A stretch of 26,767 nucleotides of DNA from DAOTYX01 sp034434635 (GTDB taxonomy: Bacteria > Chloroflexota > Anaerolineae > B4-G1 > DUEL01), in assembly GCA_034434635.1 (NCBI GenBank), contig DAOTYX010000172.1:1-26767 (forward strand). Direction: 5' to 3'. Shown in pieces: positions 1 to 8,519 of this stretch. Every line of letters begins with the position of its first letter. Position 1 is the first letter of the stretch. A program made the position numbers and the translations under genes. Below the pieces are notes generated by a model that was given only the letters and a program-made list of their open reading frames with translations, searched no databases and was not told where the DNA came from.

Positions 1-160
1 GGAGAGGGGGACCGTAGCGGCGGCATCCCATGCCGCCGCCAAGAGCCGCCGCGCCCGCCCCAGCATCCCATCCCGTGGCGGCGGCATCCCATGCCGCCGC
101 CAGGAGAGGGGGACCGTAGCGGCGGCATCCCATGCCGCCGCCAAGAGCCGCCGCGCCCGC
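1..160. repeat. 58-bp direct repeat with three GC-rich hairpins
   Basis: Bases 1-58 and 103-160 are identical, giving a 58-bp direct repeat with 102-bp spacing. A perfect inverted repeat, GCGGCGGCAT-CCC-ATGCCGCCGC, lies in each copy (stem arms 17-26/30-39 and 119-128/132-141). A third hairpin of the same family lies between them (arms 77-87/91-101, 11-bp stem). The block is immediately downstream of the minus-strand mutase gene, so transcripts leaving that gene could form the hairpins, but no T-tract follows and a terminator role is only possible. No gene is seen in 1-203. The array may continue to the left of the window. Confidence 0.85.
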
Positions 161-203
161 AGGGACACGGCCGCTCCGCTCAGACGGCCCGCCAGCCGCG
201 CCT

Positions 204-1863
<1,660 letters not shown>

Positions 1864-1871
<8 letters not shown>

Positions 1872-2616
1872 TTGTGTTGTCCTCCAGGTGTTGCAAGGCA
1901 TCCTGAGCGGCGGCATGCTCGGCGACCTGTTTCGAGGGCCCTTCGCCGCGACCGGCCACCTTCTTGCCCACCAGCACCTCGGCGATGAAGCGCCTGGCGT
2001 GCTCTGGGCCGAGTTCGGCAACGATGCGGTAACGCGGGGTGATGCCCAGTGTCCCCTGCGCCCACTCTTGAAAGCGGCTCTTGGCGTCACGGTCCGCTTC
2101 GGCGGAGAGCACAGCCTCGGCGGCAGGGCCGACCAGCCGTTCGACCAGGCGGCGTACGGGTTCCAGACCTCCATCGAGGTAGAGAGCGGCCATCAACGCT
2201 TCGAAAGCGTCGGCCAGGATACCTGGCCGTTCCCGGCCGCCGCTCTCCGCCTCGCCGCGCCCCAGGCGGAGCACCTCGCCCAGCCCGATCTGAGCGGCCA
2301 GATCGGCCAGGCTCCGCTCACAGACCAGTGCGGCGCGCAGCCGCGTCATCTCCCCTTCCTGGAACTCCGGGTAGTGCTGGAAGAGCCAGTCAGCCACGGC
2401 CAGTCCCAGCACCGCATCCCCCAGGAACTCCAGCCGCTGGTTGTCCAGCCCCTCCTCCGGGTGCTCGTTGACGTAGGAGGTATGCGTGAGGGCGCGCAGG
2501 AGCAGGCCCAGGTTCCGGAACTGCCAACCGATCCGCTCCTGGAAGTCGCTAATTAGAGTTTGGAAGTTGGAAGTTGGAGGTTGGAGGTTGGACATTGTCC
2601 ATTGTTCATTGGTCAT
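1864..2616 (-). CDS. rnc: Ribonuclease III
   Basis: RNase III cuts double-stranded RNA during rRNA maturation and mRNA turnover. Counting from the upstream ATG, the protein is 250 aa. The nuclease domain is about residues 25-155, with signature NQRLEFLGDAVLGL (residues 59-72; metal ligands Glu63 and Asp67) and the second acidic pair Asp136/Glu139 in DAFEALMAALYLDGG. A double-stranded RNA-binding domain fills about 179-246. The start is uncertain: residues 1-20 are translated from a word-like intergenic repeat (2559-2634). The only ATGs before the domain are at 2616 and 2595, and neither has a visible Shine-Dalgarno sequence. The gene lies 23 nt after the mtaD stop and overlaps the mutase start by 8 nt, so it is probably read from the mtaD promoter. 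Function is firm; the N-terminus is not. Confidence 0.93.
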
Positions 2617-2634
2617 TGTCCATTGGTCATTGGC
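2559..2634. repeat. Low-complexity word repeat (TTGGAAG/GGAGGT and CATTGTCC/ATTGGTC units)
   Basis: The stretch is built from two short words: about 7-nt TTGGAAG/TTGGAGG units at 2559-2591, then about 8-nt CATTGTC/CATTGGT units at 2592-2634. It fills the mtaD-rnc boundary and runs into the 5' end of rnc. A 20-nt stretch (2606-2625) recurs exactly and in the same orientation at 8474-8493. Confidence 0.85.
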
Positions 2635-2639
2635 GAAAT

Positions 2640-3971
2640 CTATCCCTGGTACTGGCGCATAGACTGCATGGGCTGGCCGGCCATGCGGAAGGCGCGGCGC
2701 TCCGCCTCCCAGCGGATGCGCTCCACATCCAGGGTCAGGTACTCTCCCCGGCGGTACAGCAGCCGACCGTCAGCCCAGACAAAGGCCACATCCCCCGGGT
2801 GGGCGGCATAGACCACGCCCGCAGCCACGTCGTGACGGGGAATCCAGTGCGGGGCGGTCGTGTCCAACAGGATGAGGTCGGCGGGGCGGCCCGCCGCCAG
2901 GATGCCGCTCTGCGCAAAGCCCAGCGCACGGGCTGAGCACTGTGTCGCCAGACGCAAGAGGTGCGTGCGCGGCAGCACCTGTGGGTCGCCGGAGAGCCCT
3001 TTCTGGTAGAGGCCGGTCAGGCGCATCACCTCCAAAAGGTTGAGGTCGCTATTGGAGGCGGGGCCATCGGTGCCCAGGGCCACGTTTACTCCTCGTTCCA
3101 CCATCCGCAACAGCGGCGGCATCGCCATGGCCATCTTCTGGTAGGTCTTGGGCGTGTGCGCCACCCAGACGCCCTTCTCGGCCAGCAGGTCGAGGTCCTC
3201 CGCCGTGACAACGTTGCAGTGGGCCGCCAGCGTCGGCTCGGGCAGGTCGAAGAGGCCCAACGCCGCGACGTGCGCCACCGGCGTCCGTCCATATCGCTCC
3301 AGCGAGTTCTGCATCTGCTCCTGGGACTCACTCAAGTGGAAATGGGCACCCACTCCCACACGCTGCGCCTCCGCGACGAAGCGGCGCAACACGTCTGGAG
3401 GGTCCATGTAGGGCGAGTGCGGTCCCATCGTCGTGCGGATGCGTCCGTGGGCGGCACCCTTCCAGCGCTCGACGAAGGCGACAGTCTCCTCGAGGCTCTT
3501 CTGTCCCAGTTCGTGCGCGGTACCGATGCCGAAGTGACACCAGGCCAGCAGCGCCTTCATGCCGCTCTCCTCGACGGCGCGGGCGGCCTGGTCCATCCAG
3601 AAGTAGTGATCCGCGAAGCCGATGATGCCAGCGTGCATCATCTCGCAACAGGCCAGCGCGGTCCCCCAGTAGACATCTTCCTCTTCCAGGGCCGACTCGG
3701 CGACCCAGATCTTCTCGTTCAGCCAGCGCTCGAAGGGCAGGTCCTCCGCCCAGCCACGCTCCAGGGTCATCGCGGCATGGGTGTGGGCATTGAAGAAGGC
3801 CGGCAGGGCGACCATCTCCCGCCCGTCTATCTCCTCATCGGCGCGGAAATCCGGCGGAGCCTGCCCCACGGCGACGATGGTGTGCCCCTCCAGGGCGATC
3901 TCGGCATCCGGCAGGATGCGGTCCTCCTCATCCAGGGTGATCGCGGTGACGTGGCGGATCAACGTGCGCAA
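2640..3971 (-). CDS. mtaD: Amidohydrolase, 5-methylthioadenosine/S-adenosylhomocysteine deaminase family
   Basis: This is a 443-aa cytosolic metal-dependent deaminase of the MtaD/TrzA/ATZ group, which hydrolyses the 6-amino group of methylthioadenosine or S-adenosylhomocysteine, or related aminopurines. The metal site is complete: NAHTHAAMT (His63 and His65), AHFHLSES and AAHCN in the middle of the barrel, and GTDGPASNSDLN carrying the last Asp. N- and C-terminal beta-sandwich segments are present (VTAITLDEED at the start; AGRPADLILLD near the end). The start is a TTG (3969-3971) with AGGAG about 8 nt upstream; no ATG lies near the conserved N-terminus. A sigma70-type promoter is visible upstream, and rnc and the mutase follow on the same strand. 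Exact substrate cannot be settled by motif alone, since chlorohydrolases and guanine deaminase-like enzymes share it. Confidence 0.85.
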   Translation of the reverse strand: MRTLIRHVTAITLDEEDRILPDAEIALEGHTIVAVGQAPPDFRADEEIDGREMVALPAFFNAHTHAAMTLERGWAEDLPFERWLNEKIWVAESALEEEDVYWGTALACCEMMHAGIIGFADHYFWMDQAARAVEESGMKALLAWCHFGIGTAHELGQKSLEETVAFVERWKGAAHGRIRTTMGPHSPYMDPPDVLRRFVAEAQRVGVGAHFHLSESQEQMQNSLERYGRTPVAHVAALGLFDLPEPTLAAHCNVVTAEDLDLLAEKGVWVAHTPKTYQKMAMAMPPLLRMVERGVNVALGTDGPASNSDLNLLEVMRLTGLYQKGLSGDPQVLPRTHLLRLATQCSARALGFAQSGILAAGRPADLILLDTTAPHWIPRHDVAAGVVYAAHPGDVAFVWADGRLLYRRGEYLTLDVERIRWEAERRAFRMAGQPMQSMRQYQG

Positions 3972-4003
3972 GACGTTCTCTCCTACGCGGGGTTGGCGGT
4001 CAC

Positions 4004-4032
4004 ATTCTACCCTGTTACCCGAAGTTGGGCAA
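4004..4032 (-). promoter_or_regulatory. Sigma70-type promoter for mtaD-rnc-mutase
   Basis: On the minus strand: -35 TTGCCC (4027-4032), 17-nt spacer, -10 TAGAAT (4004-4009). This puts the transcript start near 3996, about 25 nt before the TTG start codon of mtaD. Matches are 4/6 and 5/6 with ideal spacing. The -35 lies at the edge of the repeat-rich gap. Confidence 0.6.
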
Positions 4033-4104
4033 ATGACGCCAGAGAAGGGTGTTCGAAGCAGAAGCGATTTGGGCTGCGCCGATGCCGCTTTTCCCGCTCA
4101 GAGT

Positions 4105-4151
4105 CGAGGCTTCAGCCGGTTTGAGCCACGTTTGCACCGGCTAAAGCCTCG
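4105..4151. repeat. 16-bp imperfect inverted repeat
   Basis: Arms 4105-4120 and 4136-4151 (CGAGGCTTCAGCCGGT and its complement) pair at 15 of 16 positions around a 15-nt loop. There is no T-run to suggest a classic terminator on either strand. It sits between the two direct 22-bp repeat copies. Confidence 0.8.
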
Positions 4152-4240
4152 ATTCCGTCCCCGGATTGGGATTTGCTTCGAAATCCCGAGAAGGGTGTTC
4201 GAAGCAGAACACTGGCGTGGGGTGCCTCATTGCTCGGCGG

Positions 4241-4270
4241 CGTAGGACAACTGCTTGCAGTTGTCCTACG
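4241..4270. repeat. Perfect 30-nt hairpin, 13-bp stem with CTTG loop
   Basis: Arms 4241-4253 and 4258-4270 are perfectly complementary around a CTTG tetraloop. Being symmetric, it would fold in transcripts from either strand and could act as a factor-dependent terminator or 3'-end stabiliser after htrA. It looks like a module of a dispersed repeat, not a gene-specific element. Confidence 0.8.
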
Positions 4271-4456
4271 AACTGGGCGGGTCACAGACCCGGCGGGAAT
4301 AGCGCGGGCGGGGCGCCCCGTTCTTCTGCTTCGAACACCCGAGAATGCCAAAGTTGGGCGCGGCCTACCACTGCACCCAACTGGCGGGCTCTTGCTACCT
4401 CTCAGGCCCAGCGAAAACAGGCTTATATTCGGATAGGCTCCTGGCAGTGGCGGGGA

Positions 4457-5623
4457 CTACGGCCGCTCGGCCAGCACGACAGGGATCGTCATCGGCTGAC
4501 CGTCGCGGATAATAGAGACCTCTACCGTGTCCCCCACCCGGGTCCGTGTCTCAAGGTAGACATTGAGTTCCCGATAGGTGGCGATGCTCTGACCGTTCAG
4601 AGCGGTGATGATATCCCCACCCAGGGGAATATTGGAGCCACCGATGCGCACCACCCGGTTGCCGCCGCGGATGCCCGCCTGCTGCGCGGGGCTCCCTGCG
4701 ACCACGTTCAGCACCAGCAACCCCTCTTCGACCGGCACGTTCGCTCCCGCCTGCCGCAACACCTTCGCTGTCTCGGTATTGATGGGCAGGATGGAGATTC
4801 CCAACCAGGGATGAGGATAGTGACCGGTAGCGATCAACTGCGGCACCACCTGACGCACGGTGTTGACCGATACGGCGAAGCCGATGCCGGCCGAGGCATT
4901 GCTGGGGCTGATGATCTGCGAGTTCACCCCAATCACCCGCCCCTGCAGGTCCAACAGCGGCCCGCCGGAGTTGCCGGGGTTGATCGCGGCGTCGGTCTGG
5001 ATGGCCTCGCCGATGAAGCGCCCGTCGGGGCTCTCGATGACCCGGCCCAAGGCACTGATGACCCCCACGGTCAACGTGCTCTCCTGGCCGAAGGGGTTGC
5101 CGATGGCGATGACGAACTGCCCCACCCGCAACTGGTCGGAATCGCCCAACGGCAGAGGCGCGGGCAGGCTGTCCGCAGGGATGCTCAGCACGGCCAGATC
5201 GTTCGAGGGGTCACTGCCCACGATGGTGGCCGGGAAGACCCGGCCATCAATCAAGGCCACCGTCACCGACTCGGCGTTCTCGATCACGTGGTAGTTGGTG
5301 ACGATGTGCCCCTCGGTGTCGTACAGGAAACCAGAGCCGGTGCCCTCCTGCGGGACGGGCTGCATGAAGATGTTGTAGGCCGTGGCGCGGGTGGTGATCT
5401 GCACCACGGCAGGCGATGCCTGGGCGTAGACGGTCTCGATCTGGCTCTCGAGGGCGTTGAACGCCTCTGGCGGCACAGTGGGCAGCACCGCTGGCGCGGC
5501 CGTTGGCGTTGGCTGCGGCGAAGGGGCTGCCGTGGGCGTGATTGCCAGAGGCGTCCCGCAGGCCACCGTTGCCAGCACTAGAAGGACGGCGATCGCGGTC
5601 AGAATGACAAAGGCTCTCTTCAT
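4457..5623 (-). CDS. HtrA/DegP-type trypsin-like serine protease, lipoprotein
   Basis: This 388-aa protein is an extracytoplasmic quality-control protease. A signal sequence (residues 4-21, hydrophobic) ends in the lipobox LATVAC, so Cys22 should be lipidated. Residues 25-52 are a Pro/Thr/Ala-rich linker. The trypsin-like domain (about 55-265) has the complete triad: His112 in TNYHVI, Asp142 in SNDLAVL, Ser219 in NPGNSGGP. One PDZ domain (about 270-385, with PHPWLGI, the hydrophobic carboxylate loop and GDIITALNG) would bind exposed C-termini. A single PDZ fits HtrA/DegS-like proteins; DegP has two. The ATG (5621-5623) is preceded by an AGAGG Shine-Dalgarno. It lies 94 nt after grpE, behind a strong hairpin, so it may be read partly from the dnaK-grpE transcript; this places a folding-stress protease next to the DnaK system. 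Confidence 0.93.
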   Translation of the reverse strand: MKRAFVILTAIAVLLVLATVACGTPLAITPTAAPSPQPTPTAAPAVLPTVPPEAFNALESQIETVYAQASPAVVQITTRATAYNIFMQPVPQEGTGSGFLYDTEGHIVTNYHVIENAESVTVALIDGRVFPATIVGSDPSNDLAVLSIPADSLPAPLPLGDSDQLRVGQFVIAIGNPFGQESTLTVGVISALGRVIESPDGRFIGEAIQTDAAINPGNSGGPLLDLQGRVIGVNSQIISPSNASAGIGFAVSVNTVRQVVPQLIATGHYPHPWLGISILPINTETAKVLRQAGANVPVEEGLLVLNVVAGSPAQQAGIRGGNRVVRIGGSNIPLGGDIITALNGQSIATYRELNVYLETRTRVGDTVEVSIIRDGQPMTIPVVLAERP

Positions 5624-5662
5624 ACTCTAACCTCTGCTGGGACTTTGAACTCCCCACGGTAA

Positions 5663-5685
5663 GGGCGCGGTCAGAGACCGCGCCC
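5663..5685 (-). terminator. Hairpin between grpE and htrA
   Basis: GGGCGCGGTC (5663-5672), loop AGA, GACCGCGCCC (5676-5685) form a perfect 10-bp GC-rich stem 33-55 nt past the grpE stop on the minus strand. The following transcript has only a short T-run, so termination may be partial. Next to it (5688-5717) is another word-like stretch with GGTCTGAGG/GTCTGTCGTCCG units. Confidence 0.5.
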
Positions 5686-5717
5686 CGACTGTGGTCTGAG
5701 GTCTGTCGTCCGTCATC

Positions 5718-6332
5718 TCACGTGGCGACGATCACCTGTGCCGGGCGCAACAGTCGCTCGCCGATGCGGTACCCCGGCCGGACCACCTCGGCGACCCGGT
5801 CTGGCTCGACGCCCGCGGTCTGGTGGGGGACGGTGCCCACGGCCTCGTGCCATTCCGGGTTGAACGGTTCCCCTTCTGCCGGGACAGGTTCCGCTCCCTC
5901 CTGTCCCAGCAATCGAAGCATCCCCTGGTAGGTCAGGGCCACGCCCTCGCGGAGCGCGGCGACGTCAGCCTCGTCAGCGGCGAGGGCACGAGCCAGGTCG
6001 TCGGTCAAGGCCAGGAAGCCGCGCAGGAGCCGTTCACGGTCGGCCAGGATGCGCTCTTCGGCCAGGCGTTGCTGCCGCTTGCGGAAGTTGTCCATCTCCG
6101 CTTCCAGGCGCAACGCGCGGTCGCGCCACATCTCTTGTTCCTCTTCCATCGCGACTCTCTTTTCAACCGGCGCGGCCTCTGCCGTCGGGGCAGGGGGAAC
6201 CGACTCGACGGCCTCGACGACCGGCGGCCTGGCCTCCGAGATCAGCGGTGCGACCGCTGTGGCGGGCGACTCTTCTTTGTCTTCCATATCCTGCCGTACC
6301 ACCCGGATCGGAATCTTCACCCGGCCGCTCAT
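5718..6332 (-). CDS. grpE: GrpE nucleotide exchange factor
   Basis: GrpE releases ADP from DnaK during the chaperone cycle. The 204-aa protein has a low-complexity acidic/Pro/Ala N-terminus (residues 17-57), a long helix (about 62-110, EMWRDRALRLEAEMDNFRKRQ onward) for dimerisation, and the C-terminal beta domain with the family signature region FNPEWHEAVGTVP through VVRPGYRIGERLLRPAQVIVA. It starts 5 nt after the dnaK stop codon, so the two are co-transcribed. An internal ATG at codon 16 (6285-6287) is an alternative start. The dnaK-then-grpE order is less usual than grpE-dnaK-dnaJ; no dnaJ is found next to it here. Confidence 0.93.
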   Translation of the reverse strand: MSGRVKIPIRVVRQDMEDKEESPATAVAPLISEARPPVVEAVESVPPAPTAEAAPVEKRVAMEEEQEMWRDRALRLEAEMDNFRKRQQRLAEERILADRERLLRGFLALTDDLARALAADEADVAALREGVALTYQGMLRLLGQEGAEPVPAEGEPFNPEWHEAVGTVPHQTAGVEPDRVAEVVRPGYRIGERLLRPAQVIVAT

Positions 6333-6337
6333 CCGCC

Positions 6338-8242
6338 TTAGCCTTCCTGGAACTCGCCCTCGACCACGTCCTCGCCGCCGGAGGGGCCGCCCGTCGCCCC
6401 TGGCGTGGGGCCGGCGGGACCGCCCGCCGCCTGCTGCTGGGCGTACATCTGCTGACCGAGGGCCATGCTGGCGTGCTGCAATTGCTCGGTTAACTGCCGG
6501 ATGCGCGCAGCATCCTCTCCCGACAGCGCCTGTTTCAGGTCGCTGATGCTCTGCTCAATGCGAGAACGGTCAGACGCAGAGACCTTGTCGCCCAGTTCGC
6601 GCAGGAACTTCTCCGTCTGGTAGATCAGGCTGTCGGCCTCATTGCGGGCCTGCACCAGTTCCTGCCGCCTGCGGTCCTCCGCCTCGTGCTGCTTGGCCTG
6701 ATTCAGCAACCGGTCCACTTCTTCCTTGCTCAGGTTGGTGGTGGCGGTGATGGTGATGCGTTGCTCCTTGCCAGTGGCCTTGTCTTTCGCCGTGACGTTC
6801 AGGATGCCGTTGGCGTCAATATCGAAGGTGACCTCGATCTGCGGGACGCCGCGCGGCGCGGGCGGGATGCCCTCCAGGTTGAACTGGCCCAGGCTGATGT
6901 TATCGGCGGCCATGGGCCGCTCCCCCTGCAGCACGTGGATGGTGACGGTAGTCTGACCGTCGGCGGCGGTGGTGAAGATCTCGCTCTTGCGCACCGGGAT
7001 GGTGGTGTTGCGCTCGATCAGGGGCGTCCGCACCCCACCCAGCGTCTCCACCCCCAGGGTCAGCGGGGTGACGTCGAGCAGGACGACATCCCGTACCTCG
7101 CCGCCAAGCACACCGGCCTGGATCGCCGCGCCCACAGCGACCACCTCGTCGGGGTTGACCCCCTTGTGCGGCTCCTTGCCGGTCAGTTGGCGCACCAGTT
7201 CCTGGATCATCGGCATGCGCGTCGCGCCGCCCACCAGCACGACCTCGTCCAGGTCCCTGGCGGTCAGTTTGGCGTCGCGCAGTGCCTGCTCGAAGGGACC
7301 GCGGCAGCGTTGCACCAGGTCCTCCGTCAGTTGCTCCAGTTTGGCGCGGGTGAGCTTCATCTGCAGGTGCTTGGGACCGGAGGCGTCGGCGGTGATGAAA
7401 GGCAGGTTGATCTCCGTCTCCAGCATCGAGGAGAGTTCGATCTTGGCCTTCTCCGCTGCTTCCTTCAGCCGCTGGAGCGCCTGGCGGTCCTGCCGCAGGT
7501 CAATCCCCTGCTCCTTCCTGAACTCGTCGGCGATGTAGTCGGTGATGCGCTGGTCCCAGTCATCGCCGCCAAGGAAGGTGTCGCCACTGGTGGCTTTCAC
7601 CTCGACCACGCCGTCGCCCACCTCGAGGATGGAGACGTCGAAGGTGCCACCGCCCAGGTCAAAGACCAGGATCGTCTCCGCGCCCTTCTTGTCCAGGCCG
7701 TAAGCCAGGGAGGATGCGGTAGGCTCGTTGATGATGCGCAACACCTCCAGGCCGGCGATCTTGCCGGCGTCCTTGGTCGCCTGGCGCTGGCTGTCGTTGA
7801 AGTAGGCCGGGACGGTGATCACTGCCTGTGTGACCGGCTCGCCCAGGTAAGCCTCGGCGTCCTGCTTCAGTTTGCGCAGGATCATGGCCGAGATCTCCTG
7901 GGGCGTGTACTCCTTGTTGGTCTGCGGGATGTAGACGCGCGCGTCCCCCGACGGCCCGCTTTGGATGCGGTACGGCAGCACCTTGCGCGCCTTCTCCACC
8001 TCCGGGTCGTCGTAACGCCGGCCCATCAGCCGCTTGATGGAGAAGATGGTGTTCTCCGGGTTGACCACCGCCTGCCGTCGGGCGGTCTGCCCCACCAGCC
8101 GCTCGTTGTTCTTGGTGAAGGCCACCACCGACGGGCACAGCCGTCCGCCCTCCGCGGTCGGGATCACCACCGGCTCGCCACCCTCCAACACAGCGATCAC
8201 CGAGTTGGTCGTGCCCAGGTCAATGCCCACGATCTTGCCCAT
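6338..8242 (-). CDS. dnaK: Chaperone DnaK (Hsp70)
   Basis: The 634-aa ATP-dependent chaperone is complete. The nucleotide-binding domain starts with IGIDLGTT-type phosphate loop GIDLGTTNSV, contains IINEPTASSLAYGLD and VFDLGGGTFDVSILEV, and VVLVGGATRMPMIQ. The linker VLLDVTPLTLG leads to the substrate-binding domain (from about residue 390) and a helical lid. The tail is Gly/Pro/Ala-rich and ends EGEFQEG, close to the EEVD-like acidic ends of bacterial DnaKs. The ATG at 8240-8242 has a perfect AGGAGG 9 nt upstream. A longer in-frame reading to 8344 is not supported because family members start at MGKIVGIDLG. No CIRCE operator (HrcA site) was found upstream. grpE follows at 5 nt. Confidence 0.97.
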   Translation of the reverse strand: MGKIVGIDLGTTNSVIAVLEGGEPVVIPTAEGGRLCPSVVAFTKNNERLVGQTARRQAVVNPENTIFSIKRLMGRRYDDPEVEKARKVLPYRIQSGPSGDARVYIPQTNKEYTPQEISAMILRKLKQDAEAYLGEPVTQAVITVPAYFNDSQRQATKDAGKIAGLEVLRIINEPTASSLAYGLDKKGAETILVFDLGGGTFDVSILEVGDGVVEVKATSGDTFLGGDDWDQRITDYIADEFRKEQGIDLRQDRQALQRLKEAAEKAKIELSSMLETEINLPFITADASGPKHLQMKLTRAKLEQLTEDLVQRCRGPFEQALRDAKLTARDLDEVVLVGGATRMPMIQELVRQLTGKEPHKGVNPDEVVAVGAAIQAGVLGGEVRDVVLLDVTPLTLGVETLGGVRTPLIERNTTIPVRKSEIFTTAADGQTTVTIHVLQGERPMAADNISLGQFNLEGIPPAPRGVPQIEVTFDIDANGILNVTAKDKATGKEQRITITATTNLSKEEVDRLLNQAKQHEAEDRRRQELVQARNEADSLIYQTEKFLRELGDKVSASDRSRIEQSISDLKQALSGEDAARIRQLTEQLQHASMALGQQMYAQQQAAGGPAGPTPGATGGPSGGEDVVEGEFQEG

Positions 8243-8251
8243 AACTGAAAA

Positions 8252-8257
8252 CCTCCT
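8252..8257 (-). promoter_or_regulatory. Shine-Dalgarno of dnaK
   Basis: AGGAGG on the minus strand, 9 nt before the ATG at 8240-8242. It fixes the start and rules out the upstream extension of the reading frame. No convincing -35/-10 pair for dnaK was found between here and 8420. Confidence 0.8.
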
Positions 8258-8430
8258 GTCTCTTTGAGTGCTCCTTCTGCGCGCTTGTAGCCGCAGGCGT
8301 GGGAGGACACCTTGTCCTTCCGCACAGTGCTCACATCTTACCATCCCCCCGACAGAAAGATGTTAGAGGTGAATTAGAAACACATTAGCGTTGTTTGGAG
8401 GTGTGGTGAACAAGCGCCCCGTGGAAAACA

Positions 8431-8439
8431 TGGTATACT
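8431..8439 (+). promoter_or_regulatory. Extended -10 promoter upstream of the D-cysteine desulfhydrase gene
   Basis: TGG-TATACT forms an extended -10 element (TGn at 8431-8433, hexamer 8434-8439). No good -35 lies at the expected distance, which extended -10 promoters tolerate. It would give a leader of about 75 nt that includes the word repeat at 8474-8493. The gene-free 8243-8519 region therefore holds divergent control regions for dnaK and this gene. Confidence 0.45.
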
Positions 8440-8473
8440 CTCATACGATCCCTTGATGACGGCAGACCATTAC

Positions 8474-8493
8474 TCATTGGTCATTGTCCATTG
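8474..8493. repeat. Second copy of the CATTGGTC/CATTGTCC word repeat
   Basis: Twenty bases match 2606-2625 exactly in the same orientation, flanked by further related words (ACCATTACTCATTGG to the left, CATTGTCCCTTGACC to the right). It sits 26 nt before the next start codon, just ahead of the Shine-Dalgarno. Confidence 0.8.
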
Positions 8494-8519
8494 TCCCTTG
8501 ACCGAAGGAGGTACAGCAC

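Larger units (their letters stand above)
4042..4382. repeat. Mosaic of palindromic repeats in a 485-bp gene-free gap
   Basis: The gap 3972-4456 holds no credible gene. A 22-bp sequence is present exactly twice in direct orientation (4042-4063 and 4188-4209), and its central 17 bp recur inverted at 4324-4340. Between and after these are hairpins: 4105-4151, 4168-4187 (GGGATTT loop AAATCCC), 4241-4270, 4278-4292 (CGGGTC ACA GACCCG), the palindrome CGGGGCGCCCCG at 4309-4320, and 4352-4382 (AGTTGGG/CCCAACT). The gap lies downstream of htrA and upstream of mtaD, both on the minus strand. Positions 4383-4456 show nothing further. Confidence 0.8.

Noticed and set aside
8258..8340. CIRCE operator upstream of dnaK
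   Set aside because: GAGTGCTC occurs near 8265 and AGTGCTCAC near 8325, but no pair in the TTAGCACTC-N9-GAGTGCTAA layout is present.
8243..8344. N-terminal extension of DnaK to 8344
   Set aside because: Family members begin at MGKIVGIDLG, and a perfect AGGAGG precedes that ATG.
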